Source of the DNA: CAWFMO01 sp963817065
Lineage (GTDB): Bacteria; Actinomycetota; Thermoleophilia; Solirubrobacterales; 70-9
Length of the DNA: 64,000 bases
Assembly: GCA_963817065.1 (NCBI GenBank)
Contig: CAWFMO010000001.1
Location: 806,001 to 870,000, forward strand
Reading direction: 5' to 3'
Part shown: positions 41,179-49,268 of the stretch, piece after piece
Layout: each line of letters begins with the position of its first letter
Position numbering within the stretch: the stretch's first letter is position 1
Translations under genes and position numbers: made by a program
The notes under the pieces: model-generated
Seen by the model: the letters and a program-made list of their open reading frames with translations, nothing else
Databases searched by the model: none
What the model was told of the DNA's origin: nothing

Positions 41179-42580
41179 CCGCTCCGTCGGCGACCTCGCG
41201 GTCGTCCTCCACAGCCACATGCCCTACGTCGAGGGCTTCGGGACCTACCCGTTCGGCGAGGAGTGGCTGTTCGACGCGGTCGCGCGCTCCTACCTGCCGG
41301 TGCTCGACGTCGCCGAGAAGCTGACGATGACCGTCACCCCGGTGCTCGCCGACCAGCTCGAGGCCGAGGGGGTCGAGGAGAGGATGCTCGCGTTCCTGCG
41401 CGAGCACAGGCTCGGCGCCGCGGAGCTCGACCGCGAGGCGTCCGACGGCGCGCTCGCCGCGGCCGCCGACGCCGAGGCGAAGCGCTACGCCCGGGCGATC
41501 GCCGACCTCGAGCAGGGGGGAGGGGCGCTCGCCGCGTTCCAGCGAGCCGCGGGCGACGGGCGCGTCGAGCTGATGGCCTCGGCGGCGACGCACGCCGTGC
41601 TGCCGAAGCTGGCGACCCGCGAGGGGCGGCGGCTGCAGATCGACGCCGGGCTGCGCTCGCACACCCGCCGCTTCGGCGCCCCGAACGGCTTCTGGCTCCC
41701 CGAGTGCGCCTACGCGCCCGGGCTCGAGTCGCTGCTCGCCGAGCGCGGGATCGCCTACACCTGCCTCGACCAGAGCCGGGTCCCGGAGCCGCTCGCGGCG
41801 CTCGTCCCCGCGGCGACCGCCGCCGGGCCGGTCGCGTTCACGATCGACTGGCCGAGCGTCGAGCTGCTCTGGGCGCGGAACGGGTATCCGTCGCACGGCG
41901 CGTACTCCGAATTCCACCGCCTCTCCGAGAACGGCACCCGCCTCTGGTCGATCGACGGCGAGCCGCTCGACGCCGAGGGGGCCGCGCGGCGCGCGGCCGG
42001 GGACGCGGGCTCGTTCCTCGAGTCGATCGCCGCGCGCCTCAGCTCGTTCGCCGACGCCCGGGGCCGCCGCGGGCTGGTCGTCTTCGCGATCGACACCGAG
42101 CTGCTCGGCCACTGGTGGTCGCAGGGGCCGGACTGGCTCGCGGCGCTGATCGCGGCGGCCGGCGAGCACGGAGTGCGGATGCTGAAGCTTTCCGAGGCGC
42201 TCGCCGAGCACGACGCCGAGCCGCGGGAGCTGAGCGAGTCGAGCTGGGGCGAGCACAAGGACCTCTCGACCTGGGACTCGCCGCCGGTCGCCGACATGGC
42301 CTGGGGCTCGCGGAGGCTCGAGCTCAGCCTGCTGCGCGCACTTTCCTCCGATCGTCTCGCCCCCGAGGGGGCCGCCCGCGCCGCCCGCGAGCTGCTCGCG
42401 GTCCAGGCGAGCGACTGGGCGTTCCTCGACAAGCGCCGCCAGGCGGGCGACTACGCGTACCGGCGCGCGATCACGCACGGCCAGTCGATGCTCGAGGCCA
42501 TAGACTCCGAGCAGGCGCCCGAGCCTCGAATGCGCAACCTCGCACCCGATCTCAGCCTCGCCCCGCTGTTCGAGCCCTGA
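41171..42580 (+). CDS. GH57 family 1,4-alpha-glucan branching-type enzyme, Rv3031-like
   Basis: GH57 signatures are visible in order: HSHMPYVEGFGTYPFGEEWLFDAV (motif 1), GFWLPECAYAPGLE (motif 3, Glu as candidate nucleophile), and FAIDTELLGHWW (motif 4, Asp as candidate acid/base). A C-terminal helical domain follows (LARELLAVQASDWAFLDKR). 469 residues is close to family size. It would branch or disproportionate alpha-1,4-glucans. ATG start overlaps the methyltransferase stop, so expression is coupled. Confidence 0.92.
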   Translation: MPDRSVGDLAVVLHSHMPYVEGFGTYPFGEEWLFDAVARSYLPVLDVAEKLTMTVTPVLADQLEAEGVEERMLAFLREHRLGAAELDREASDGALAAAADAEAKRYARAIADLEQGGGALAAFQRAAGDGRVELMASAATHAVLPKLATREGRRLQIDAGLRSHTRRFGAPNGFWLPECAYAPGLESLLAERGIAYTCLDQSRVPEPLAALVPAATAAGPVAFTIDWPSVELLWARNGYPSHGAYSEFHRLSENGTRLWSIDGEPLDAEGAARRAAGDAGSFLESIAARLSSFADARGRRGLVVFAIDTELLGHWWSQGPDWLAALIAAAGEHGVRMLKLSEALAEHDAEPRELSESSWGEHKDLSTWDSPPVADMAWGSRRLELSLLRALSSDRLAPEGAARAARELLAVQASDWAFLDKRRQAGDYAYRRAITHGQSMLEAIDSEQAPEPRMRNLAPDLSLAPLFEP

Positions 42581-42601
42581 GCGCCTCCCCGCACACACCA
42601 A

Positions 42602-43795
42602 ATGACACGCGTACTGATCCTCTCCTGGGAGTACCCGCCGCTGATCGAGGGCGGGCTGGCGCGCCACGTGCGCAAGCTCTCCGAGGGGCTCGTCGGCCAG
42701 GGGGTCGAGGTCCACGTCCTGACCCGCGGGGGGGAGGAGTCTCCCGCCGAGGAGGAGATGGCCGGGGTCCACGTCCACCGCGTGCTCGAGCCGACCCGCC
42801 CAACCGACCTCGGCGAGTTCGTCGCCTGGGTCGAGCGGATGAACTCGGACATGCTCGCGGCAGGCGTCGAGCTCGGCGACCGCTACGACTTCGACCTCGT
42901 CCACGGCCATGACTGGCTGGTCGCCAACGCCTGCGACCACCTCGCGAAGCGCTTCGAGGCGCCGCTCGTGACGACGATCCACGCGACCGAGTACGGGCGC
43001 CACCAGGGCCACATCATCGAGCACCCGCAGACCTACATCCACGGCGTCGAGCGCTGGATCACCAACCGCTCCGACCGGGTGATCGCCTGCTCGACCTTCA
43101 TGCGCGAGCAGATCGTCGACGTCTTCGGCGTCGACCCCGAGAAGGTCGAGGTGATCTCGAACGGGATCGACCCCGAGGACCTCCAGCCCCAGAACGAGGC
43201 CGAGCTCAAGCGGCTGCGGGCCGAGTTCGCCTCCGAGGACGAGTCGCTGATTCTGCTGGTCGGGAGGCTCGTCTACGAGAAGGGCTTCCAGGACGCGCTC
43301 GAAGCCCTGCCCGAGATCATCGAGCGGCTGCCGAAGACGCGCTTCATCGTCGCCGGCTCGGGGACCCACGAGGAGGAGCTCCGCCGCCAGGCGGATGAGC
43401 TCGGGCTGATGGAGCACGGCAAGTTCCTCGGCTGGATCGGCGACGATGTCCTGCATTCGCTCTACCGGATCGCCGACGTCTGCGTCGTGCCTTCCATCTA
43501 CGAGCCGTTCGGGCTCGTCGCGCTCGAGGCGATGGCCTCGAGCTGCCCCTGCATCGTCGCCGACACCGGCGGGCTGCGCGAGGTCGTCCCCCACGACGAG
43601 GTCGGGCTCCGCTTCCGCGCCCGCGACCCGCACTCGCTGGCCGAGATGACGATCCGGGTCCTCGACGACGCCAAGCTCTGCCGGCGGCTGACCGCCGAGG
43701 CGTTCAAGCACCTCCGCCGTTTCGACTGGGGCGACGTCGCCGAGCGCACCGAGGCCGTCTACAACGAGCTCGTCGGGGAGGCGAGCCGGGCTTGA
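42602..43795 (+). CDS. GT4-family alpha-glucosyltransferase, Rv3032/glycogen synthase-like
   Basis: A GT-B glycosyltransferase. N-terminal domain: RVLILSWEYPPLIEGGLARHVRKLSEGL (Gly-loop). C-terminal nucleotide-sugar site: LVGRLVYEKGFQDALEALP and the Glu-x7-Glu motif in PSIYEPFGLVALEAMASSCPCIVADTGGLREVV. It probably builds an alpha-1,4-glucan from a nucleotide-glucose donor. It lies 21 nt after the GH57 gene. The combination with methyltransferase and acyltransferase suggests a modified polysaccharide, not plain glycogen. Confidence 0.92.
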   Translation: MTRVLILSWEYPPLIEGGLARHVRKLSEGLVGQGVEVHVLTRGGEESPAEEEMAGVHVHRVLEPTRPTDLGEFVAWVERMNSDMLAAGVELGDRYDFDLVHGHDWLVANACDHLAKRFEAPLVTTIHATEYGRHQGHIIEHPQTYIHGVERWITNRSDRVIACSTFMREQIVDVFGVDPEKVEVISNGIDPEDLQPQNEAELKRLRAEFASEDESLILLVGRLVYEKGFQDALEALPEIIERLPKTRFIVAGSGTHEEELRRQADELGLMEHGKFLGWIGDDVLHSLYRIADVCVVPSIYEPFGLVALEAMASSCPCIVADTGGLREVVPHDEVGLRFRARDPHSLAEMTIRVLDDAKLCRRLTAEAFKHLRRFDWGDVAERTEAVYNELVGEASRA

Positions 43796-44013
43796 GCGAG
43801 CGCCGGCCCCCGCGCCGGCGTATCCGCAGCGGCCCGACCCTCGGCTCGGGCCACAACGTCAGCGTCCCGATCTCGATCGGGCTGCCGCTGATCGGGGTCG
43901 GGATCGCGCTCCTCGTCGCGGCGACGCGGACCGAGGAGACGGTCTACTGGGTCTCAGGCGGAGCGGTGATCGTGATCGGGCTGATCCTCTTCGCCTCCGG
44001 GAAGACGGTCTGA
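43792..44013 (+). CDS. Small two-helix membrane protein
   Basis: A 73-residue product starting at TTG (overlapping the GT4 stop as TTGA), with GGGGAGG upstream. A basic N-terminus (RRPPRRRIRSG) is followed by two transmembrane helices (IGLPLIGVGIALLVAA and YWVSGGAVIVIGLILFASG). It is cotranscribed with the GT4 gene and may anchor or organise the glucan enzymes at the membrane. Its 3' end overlaps the convergent acyltransferase gene by 60 bases. Family unknown. Confidence 0.65.
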   Translation: MSERRPPRRRIRSGPTLGSGHNVSVPISIGLPLIGVGIALLVAATRTEETVYWVSGGAVIVIGLILFASGKTV

Positions 44014-44634
44014 GCCGGGCTCGACCGGGTTCGGCCAGCGCAGCGTCTTCGGCGTCTCGCGCATCCGGATCAGCTTCGCCGGCACGCCGCCGACGACCGC
44101 ATTCGCGGGCACGTCGCCGGTGACGACGGCGTTGGTGCCGATGATCGAGTTGTCACCGACCTGGACCCCGCGCAGGACGCAGGCGTTGTAGCCGATCCAG
44201 ACGTTCGAGCCGACGGTCACCGGACGCGTGTAGATCCCCTGGTGGCGGACGGCGCGCTCGACCTCGACCACCCCGTGGTCGAAGTCGATGAACATCGCCC
44301 GGTCGGCGATCACGCACTGCTCGCCGATCCGCAGCCGCTCGTAGGCCGAGATCGTGCACTCCTGGCCCATCACGGTCTTTGCGCCGATCTCGACAAAGCC
44401 CTCGTGGACGCGGATCTTGGTCCCATCGCCGATCCAGCTGAAGGCGCCGAAGCGGACCTCGGCGCCCTTGGCGATCTGTAGCTGGAGGTCGCGGCCGAAG
44501 AAGACGAACCCGTCGGTCTTCCAGCGCCAGCCGGCGCTGGTGAAAAAGCGCCTCCACAGGTAGCGGTAGAGGAGGCGGCCGTATTTGAGGTTGAGCATGC
44601 CGTTGGCGGCCAGGAATCTGAGCGTTCGGATCAC
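43954..44634 (-). CDS. Left-handed beta-helix acyltransferase, Rv3034c-like
   Basis: A hexapeptide-repeat acyltransferase of the LbetaH/maltose acetyltransferase type. Hexad repeats are seen as FGAFSWIGDGTKIRVHEGFVEIGAKTVMGQECTISAYERLRIGEQCVIADRAMFIDFDH, then VGSNVWIGYNACVLRGVQVGDNSIIGTNAVVTGDVPANAVVGGVPAKLIR. The His in FDH is the likely catalytic base, and the N-terminal helix (MIRTLRFLAANGMLNLKYGRLLYRYLWRRFF) is basic and membrane-facing. A close relative, Rv3034c, lies beside the mycobacterial MGLP genes; a role in acylating the polysaccharide is inference. Confidence 0.88.
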   Translation of the reverse strand: MIRTLRFLAANGMLNLKYGRLLYRYLWRRFFTSAGWRWKTDGFVFFGRDLQLQIAKGAEVRFGAFSWIGDGTKIRVHEGFVEIGAKTVMGQECTISAYERLRIGEQCVIADRAMFIDFDHGVVEVERAVRHQGIYTRPVTVGSNVWIGYNACVLRGVQVGDNSIIGTNAVVTGDVPANAVVGGVPAKLIRMRETPKTLRWPNPVEPGSDRLPGGEEDQPDHDHRSA

Positions 44635-44673
44635 GGCCGAAGATCATCCCTGACCGCTATTAGACTCGCCTTC

Positions 44674-45630
44674 ATGACCAGTGCGAAGACCGAGCAGTCG
44701 CTCGCCGAGCGCCTCGTGGGCGGTGACAGGCGCGCCCTCGCGCGCGCGATCACGCTGATCGAGAACGACGACCCGGCCGGCTGGGAGCTCGTGCGCGAGG
44801 TCTATCCGCGGACCGGCAAGGCGCGGATCGTCGGGCTCACCGGCCCGCCCGGAGTCGGCAAGAGCACGCTGATCGGGGCGCTGACCGCCGAGATGCGCAA
44901 GGCCGAGCGCGACGTCGCGGTGCTCTCGATCGACCCGTCGAGCCCGTTCACGCGCGGGGCGCTGCTCGGCGACCGGATCCGGCTCTCCGACCACTTCCTG
45001 GACGGCGGGGTCTTCATCCGCTCGATGGCGAGCAGGGGAGCCCTCGGGGGGCTCTCCGAGGCGACGCTCCAGGCGGCACTGTTGATGGACGCGTCGGGCA
45101 AGGACGACGTCTTCATCGAGACCGTCGGCGTCGGCCAGGCCGAGATCGACATCGTCGATCACGGCGACACGATCGTCCTCGTGCTGATGCCCGGCTCCGG
45201 CGACTCGATCCAGGCGCTCAAGGCCGGGGTGATGGAGATCCCCGACGTGATCGTCGTCAACAAGGCCGACCACCCGATGACCGACACGATGATCCGCGAG
45301 ATCAGGGGCGTGCTCGCGCTCGGCCCCGACGTCTCCTGGCGGGTGCCGATCCTGCGCACCGAAGCCGCGAAGGGGGAGGGCGTCGCCGAGCTCGCCGAGA
45401 AGATCACCGAGCACCGCGAGCACATCGAGGCCGAGGGGACGCTCGAGGAGCGCCGGGCGCGCAACCTCCGCAACGAGGTGCTCGAGCTCGCCGCGTCGCG
45501 CATGCGCCGCGCGCTCGAGGCCGCGGTCGCCGAGGACCCCGGAACCGCCGAGCTGCTCGAGCGCGTCGTCCGCCGCGAGCTCGACCCCGCGAGCGCCGCC
45601 GCCGAGCTCTTGGAGCGCCAGGATGGCTGA
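44674..45630 (+). CDS. meaB: MeaB/ArgK-type GTPase for B12-dependent acyl-CoA mutase
   Basis: A G3E-family GTPase: RIVGLTGPPGVGKSTLIGAL (Walker A), LSIDPSSPFTRGALLGDRIRL, FIETVGVGQAEIDIVDHGDTIVLVLMPGSGDSIQALKAGVMEIPDVIVVNKAD (NKAD for GTP specificity). It gates cobalamin loading and protects the mutase from inactivation. Its target is probably the mutase at 58231-61058. In IcmF-type fusions the G-domain is joined to the mutase; here the two are apart. It overlaps the PRC-barrel gene by eight bases. Confidence 0.95.
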   Translation: MTSAKTEQSLAERLVGGDRRALARAITLIENDDPAGWELVREVYPRTGKARIVGLTGPPGVGKSTLIGALTAEMRKAERDVAVLSIDPSSPFTRGALLGDRIRLSDHFLDGGVFIRSMASRGALGGLSEATLQAALLMDASGKDDVFIETVGVGQAEIDIVDHGDTIVLVLMPGSGDSIQALKAGVMEIPDVIVVNKADHPMTDTMIREIRGVLALGPDVSWRVPILRTEAAKGEGVAELAEKITEHREHIEAEGTLEERRARNLRNEVLELAASRMRRALEAAVAEDPGTAELLERVVRRELDPASAAAELLERQDG

Positions 45631-46063
45631 GACCAAGGCCCGCAAGACGAGGAAGAAGACGAAGAAGGCGAGCGAGCCGCCGCCGCTCCCGAGCCTCGAT
45701 GAGGCGATGGGCTGGATCGGGGCCCGGGTCGAGGATTGGGGCGGGCGCAACGTCGGCAAGGTCAGCGGCATCCACGTCGACGCGCACTCCGGGGCGCCGA
45801 AGTGGGTGATCGTGAAGATGGCGAGGTTCGCCGGCGAGGCGGCGGTCCCATTCGAGCACGTCGCCCACGGCGCCGGCCGGATCTGGGTCGCCTACGAGCG
45901 CGAGGCGCTGCGCAGCTCACCCAAGCTCAAGGCCAACCAGACGCTGAACGCCAAACAGGAGCTCCAGCTCTGCGAGCACTACGGGATCAGGATCGGCGTC
46001 GGCCGCGCGACCGACGTCGCCGACCGCCAGGGCGACGAAGTCAGCGCGATTCCCGCGGACTGA
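45623..46063 (+). CDS. PRC-barrel-like protein with Lys-rich N-terminus
   Basis: A basic N-terminus (ETKARKTRKKTKKASE) precedes a PRC-barrel-like beta domain: AMGWIGARVEDWGGRNVGKVSGIHVDAHSGAPKWVIVKMARFAGEAAVPFEHV. The C-terminal part (YEREALRSSPKLKANQTLNAKQELQLCEHYGI) is helical and typical of photosystem/RNA-associated PRC proteins in actinobacteria. 146 residues; the role is unknown. It overlaps meaB by eight bases on the same strand. Confidence 0.75.
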   Translation: MAETKARKTRKKTKKASEPPPLPSLDEAMGWIGARVEDWGGRNVGKVSGIHVDAHSGAPKWVIVKMARFAGEAAVPFEHVAHGAGRIWVAYEREALRSSPKLKANQTLNAKQELQLCEHYGIRIGVGRATDVADRQGDEVSAIPAD

Positions 46064-46762
46064 CTAAGGCGCGGTGGCCTGGCACTTCTGAATCGCGGCG
46101 ATGTCGGTTCCCGCCGCCTGGATGCAGTCGCCGAGCGCCTGCAGGTTCTCCGCCTGACCCCCGGGATCGGGGATGCCCTGCGGCGCTTGGCCCGCCTCGG
46201 GGGCGGGGCCGAACGTGTCCTCCTTGGACTTGGTCTGACGCACGTCGCTGCCGTCGGCGTTGGCGAGGTAGCGGTCGAAGGGGCGGGCGCCGGAGGACAG
46301 CGCCCACTCGGTGCCGGTCAGCGCCGCAGAGGATCCGTCGGACGGGAAGTCCGCGTCCTCCCACATCTGCTCGACGACGTCCTTGTCGAGGTCGCCGAGC
46401 GCCACCTTCGCCGCGGCGGTGTCCTCGGGAGTCGCCGGGCGCTCGGAGTTCTCCGTCCTCCTGGTCTGCCCCGTCGCGGCGCCGCTGAGATCTTCGCTCT
46501 CGACGAAGTAGTCGCGGACGTGGACCTGTCCGTCGTCCCCGATCACCTCGTACTTGACCGCGCCGCCCCCGGCCGAGATCGAGACGACCTTGGCGTCCTC
46601 GCCGAAGTCGTCGGTGACCTCGGGCAGCGTCTCCTCGAACGTCCACGGGTCGCCGCTGATCCCGGCTTCGTCGAGCAGCTTGGGGATTCCGAAGATGCCG
46701 GCGGCGACGAGGCCCAGGGTGACCACGATGAACCAAGGGCTCTGCGCCAGGCGAGCTCTCAC
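46064..46762 (-). CDS. Single-pass membrane protein of unknown function
   Basis: An N-terminal helix (FIVVTLGLVAAGIFGIPKLL) anchors a ~200-residue extracytoplasmic domain with an acidic beginning (WTFEETLPEVTDDFGEDAKVVSISAGG) and a C-terminal Cys pair (GDCIQAAGTDIAAIQKC). It starts at ATG 46762, just upstream of the secreted protein at 46767. No family recognised. Confidence 0.7.
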   Translation of the reverse strand: MRARLAQSPWFIVVTLGLVAAGIFGIPKLLDEAGISGDPWTFEETLPEVTDDFGEDAKVVSISAGGGAVKYEVIGDDGQVHVRDYFVESEDLSGAATGQTRRTENSERPATPEDTAAAKVALGDLDKDVVEQMWEDADFPSDGSSAALTGTEWALSSGARPFDRYLANADGSDVRQTKSKEDTFGPAPEAGQAPQGIPDPGGQAENLQALGDCIQAAGTDIAAIQKCQATAP

Positions 46763-46766
46763 CGCG

Positions 46767-47306
46767 CTACTTCCTGCGCTTCTTCTTCTTAACGCACTTG
46801 CCCTTCTTCAGCTTGCGGCCCTTCTTGCACTTCTTCTTCGGGGTGACGGTCGGCGCCACCGGGGTCGCGACGACCGGCGGGAGCGGCGGGCCGATGATCG
46901 ACGTCTGCGCCGTGTTCAGCGGGTTGCAGGGCGCAGCGAGATCCGGGTAGTTCCCGCCCGTGTAGGCGAGGTCCCAGTAGTACGTCCCCATCGCAGTCGG
47001 GGTGAACGGCGGATTCGAGACGTAGCTCCCGTCGCCGTTGACGGGGATCTCGCGATGCGCCGCCGGGATCGGGGCGGCGCAGATCGGGTCGTTGGGGCCA
47101 TAGACGTTGAAGATGATCGTCCCCGTGGGTGTCATCCCGGCTGGAGGGGCGACGTCAATGGTCGCGGTATCGACGATCGACGCGCCGAGCGGCGCCGTCG
47201 GGGTGGCGCTCCCGGTGAAGGTCGCGGCGCCCGCTGCGGGCGCGAATGCCAACGCCCCGAGTGCCGTCGCAATCCCAATTCCCACATGCCGTCGGACCCC
47301 GCGCAT
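46767..47306 (-). CDS. Secreted Ig-like protein with Lys/Cys-rich tail
   Basis: ATG at 47306 has GAAAGGG five bases upstream. A signal peptide (HVGIGIATALGALAFAPAAGA) precedes a single beta-sandwich domain (GTIIFNVYGPNDPICAAPIPAAHREIPVNGDGSYVSNPPFTPTAMGTYYWDLAYTGGN), which looks Ig-like. A Pro-rich linker ends in the tail KKCKKGRKLKKGKCVKKKK and a short basic end. This is the clearest intact example of the tail, with the two Cys ten residues apart. 179 residues. Function unknown. Confidence 0.85.
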   Translation of the reverse strand: MRGVRRHVGIGIATALGALAFAPAAGAATFTGSATPTAPLGASIVDTATIDVAPPAGMTPTGTIIFNVYGPNDPICAAPIPAAHREIPVNGDGSYVSNPPFTPTAMGTYYWDLAYTGGNYPDLAAPCNPLNTAQTSIIGPPLPPVVATPVAPTVTPKKKCKKGRKLKKGKCVKKKKRRK

Positions 47307-47368
47307 CTGTGCCCTTTCAGTCGCCCTTGCCGTTGGTGGCAGCGTAGTGGTTCGCGGGGTCGTCCGGA

Positions 47369-48511
47369 TCAGCAGCCGAGCTGGCGCGCGATCACCATCT
47401 GCTGGACCTCGTCGGTGCCCTCGCCGATCGTCAGGATCTTGGCGTCGCGGTAAAAGCGGCAGACCGGATACTCCTCGATGTAGCCGTAGCCGCCGTGGAT
47501 CTGGACCGCCTCCTCGGTCGCGCGGACCGCGAGCCGGCCGCTGAGCAGCTTCGCCTGGGCGGCGGTGAGGGTGAAGTTCTCGCCCGCGTCCTTCTCCAGC
47601 GCCGAGCGGTAGACGAGCAGCCGCACGGCCTCGATCTGAGAGGAGATGTCGGCGATCTTCGCCTGGATCGCCTGGTACTTCGAGATCGGCTTGCCGAACG
47701 CCTGGCGCTCCTTCGCGTACTTGATCGCCTCGTCGAGAGCGCCCTGGGCCACGCCGACGCCCATCGCCGCGACCCCGATCCGGCCGCCGTCGAGGATCTG
47801 GAGGAACTGCTTGAAGCCCATCCCGCGCGGCCCGAGCAGGTTCGACTCCGGGACCCGCGCCCCGTCGAAGGTCAGCGGCCGCGTGTCGGAGGCGTTCCAG
47901 CCCATCTTGCGGTACGGCTCGCCGGCCTCGAAGCCGGGCGTCCCGTTCGGGACGATGATGTTCGAGATCTCTTTCTGCCCGTTCCCGCCCGTGACCGCGG
48001 TGATCGTCACGCAGCCGGAGATGTCGGTGCCGGAGTTGGTGATGAACTGCTTCGCGCCGTCGACCACCCACTCGTCGCCGTCGAGCTCCGCGGTCGTCCG
48101 CACGTTGCCCGCGTCGGATCCGGCCTCGGGCTCGGTCAGCCCAAAGGCGGCGAGCTTTCGACCGGATGTCAGCTCCGGCAGCCATTCGCTCTTCTGCTCG
48201 TCGGTGCCCCAGAGGTAGATCGGCATCGTCCCGAGCGAGGTGTGGGCGGCCATCGTGATGCAGACCGAGGAGTCGACGCGGGCCAGCTCCTCGACCGCGA
48301 GGGCGTAGGAGAGCGTGTCGGCGCCGCCGCCCCCGTACTCCTCGGGGAACGGGATCCCCATCAGCCCGAGGTCGCCGAGCTTCGCGACCAGCTCGTAAGG
48401 AAACCGCTTCTCGCGGTCGAGCTCCTCGGCGACCGGCGCGACTTCGTTGCGCGCGAAGTCGCGCACCGTGTCGCGCAGGAGCCGCTGCTCGTCGGTCAGC
48501 CCAAAGTCCAC
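47369..48511 (-). CDS. Acyl-CoA dehydrogenase
   Basis: A 380-residue flavoprotein of the short/branched-chain acyl-CoA dehydrogenase type. Signatures: GLTEPEAGSDAGNVRTTAELDGDEWVVDGAKQFITNSG, the helix ERQAFGKPISKYQAIQAKIADIS, and the C-terminal IHGGYGYIEEYPVCRFYRDAKILTIGEGTDEVQ, where Glu of GEGT is the expected catalytic base. It would pass electrons to EtfBA (61196-62958). The GTG start (48511) places the N-terminus at the conserved DFGLTDEQRLLRDTVRDFA. It is encoded opposite a divergent HxlR system. Confidence 0.93.
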   Translation of the reverse strand: MDFGLTDEQRLLRDTVRDFARNEVAPVAEELDREKRFPYELVAKLGDLGLMGIPFPEEYGGGGADTLSYALAVEELARVDSSVCITMAAHTSLGTMPIYLWGTDEQKSEWLPELTSGRKLAAFGLTEPEAGSDAGNVRTTAELDGDEWVVDGAKQFITNSGTDISGCVTITAVTGGNGQKEISNIIVPNGTPGFEAGEPYRKMGWNASDTRPLTFDGARVPESNLLGPRGMGFKQFLQILDGGRIGVAAMGVGVAQGALDEAIKYAKERQAFGKPISKYQAIQAKIADISSQIEAVRLLVYRSALEKDAGENFTLTAAQAKLLSGRLAVRATEEAVQIHGGYGYIEEYPVCRFYRDAKILTIGEGTDEVQQMVIARQLGC

Positions 48512-48522
48512 GGCGCGGGATC

Positions 48523-49008
48523 TTACGCGGGGCTGGCTTCGGTGCTGCGGAAGCGCTCCGGCATCCCGGGCCCGTCGACGATCGTCGCCTCGCGAGCGGT
48601 GAGCTCCTTGCCGCAGCTCTCGCAGATGCCACGGTCGCTGACCTTGCCCCCGCAGTCGCCCTTGTGGAGCAGGATCATCGGCGGGCCCTGGTCGGCGAAG
48701 TGCTGATCGCCCCAGTGCATGAGGCTGACGAGGACCGGCCAGAGGTCGAGCCCCTTCTCGGTCAGGAAGTACTCGTAGCGGGGTGGCTTCTCGCTGTAGG
48801 GGCGGCGCTCGAGGATCCCCTCCTCGACCAGCCGCTCGAGCCGCGATGTGAGGACATTCCGGGCGACCCCGAGCGACTGCTGGATCTCGTCGAAGCGGCG
48901 CTTGCCGCGGAAGATGTCGCGGATCACGAGCAGCGTCCAGCGCTCGCCGACCAGCTCGAGCGAGCGGGCGATCGAGCAGATCTGTCCTGTGTAATCGCTC
49001 TTCAGCAC
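48523..49008 (-). CDS. HxlR-family regulator with C-terminal zinc-ribbon-like end
   Basis: The winged-helix domain is clear (CSIARSLELVGERWTLLVIRDIFRGKRRFDEIQQSLGVARNVLTSRLERLVEEGILERR, wing SEKPPRYEYFLTEKGLDLWPVLV). Unlike the regulator at 23156, it ends in a CGGKVSDRGICESCG segment with three or four Cys that may bind a metal. The GTG at 49008 lies close to a predicted -10 (GAGAAT), giving a nearly leaderless mRNA. Operators lie upstream. The gene 12 bp downstream is the acyl-CoA dehydrogenase on the same strand. Confidence 0.9.
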   Translation of the reverse strand: MLKSDYTGQICSIARSLELVGERWTLLVIRDIFRGKRRFDEIQQSLGVARNVLTSRLERLVEEGILERRPYSEKPPRYEYFLTEKGLDLWPVLVSLMHWGDQHFADQGPPMILLHKGDCGGKVSDRGICESCGKELTAREATIVDGPGMPERFRSTEASPA

Positions 49009-49088
49009 AAGTGTGATTCTCGCACACTTGGTTGTTTGACGCAACCTACTGTGGTAGCCTGACCGGCACAAGGTTGCATGAAGCAACC
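49008..49088. promoter_or_regulatory. Operator cluster between HxlR gene and small gene
   Basis: Two repeats of one type are seen: GGTTG-N7-CAACC (49030-49046) and GGTTGC-N5-GCAACC (49072-49088), with centres 42 bp apart (about four helical turns). A second, different inverted repeat, CAAGTGTG-N7-CACACTTG (49008-49030), overlaps the start codon and -10 region of the regulator. Shared bases show the first GGTTG site directly abuts this repeat. Probably autoregulation plus control of the divergent unit. Confidence 0.65.
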
Positions 49089-49107
49089 AATCGACCAGGA
49101 GGCCAGC

Positions 49108-49245
49108 ATGAAGCGTCGCAAGCCGATCATCAAGTTCAACCCCGGCCGGGTCCAGCTCAGCAACGAGGAGATCATGCGCGATCTGCTCTTCCCGGCGCCC
49201 CAGCAGCGTCAGGACGCCGATCGGCGCCGAACCGGGTCTCGTTGA
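49108..49245 (+). CDS. Small 45-residue basic protein
   Basis: An ATG at 49108 has AGGAGG five or so bases upstream. The product begins MKRRKPIIKFNPGRVQLSNE and ends in a charged QRQDADRRRTGSR; it is short, basic and soluble in appearance. It is the first gene after the divergent HxlR operator pair and so may be a direct target. Its TGA overlaps a possible TTG start of the thioesterase. Function is unknown. Confidence 0.55.
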   Translation: MKRRKPIIKFNPGRVQLSNEEIMRDLLFPAPQQRQDADRRRTGSR

Positions 49246-49268
49246 GCGCCGCACTAGAGTCCGCGCTC

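Noticed and set aside
41114..43711. An 865-residue minus-strand open frame opposite GH57 and GT4
   Set aside because: Same antisense effect; composition is Arg/Ala/Gly-rich with no family signature, while the plus strand has well-defined enzymes.
44674..45630. LAO/AO arginine transport kinase (ArgK) as function
   Set aside because: That older annotation is superseded; the motifs match MeaB-type GTPases and a B12 mutase is encoded nearby.
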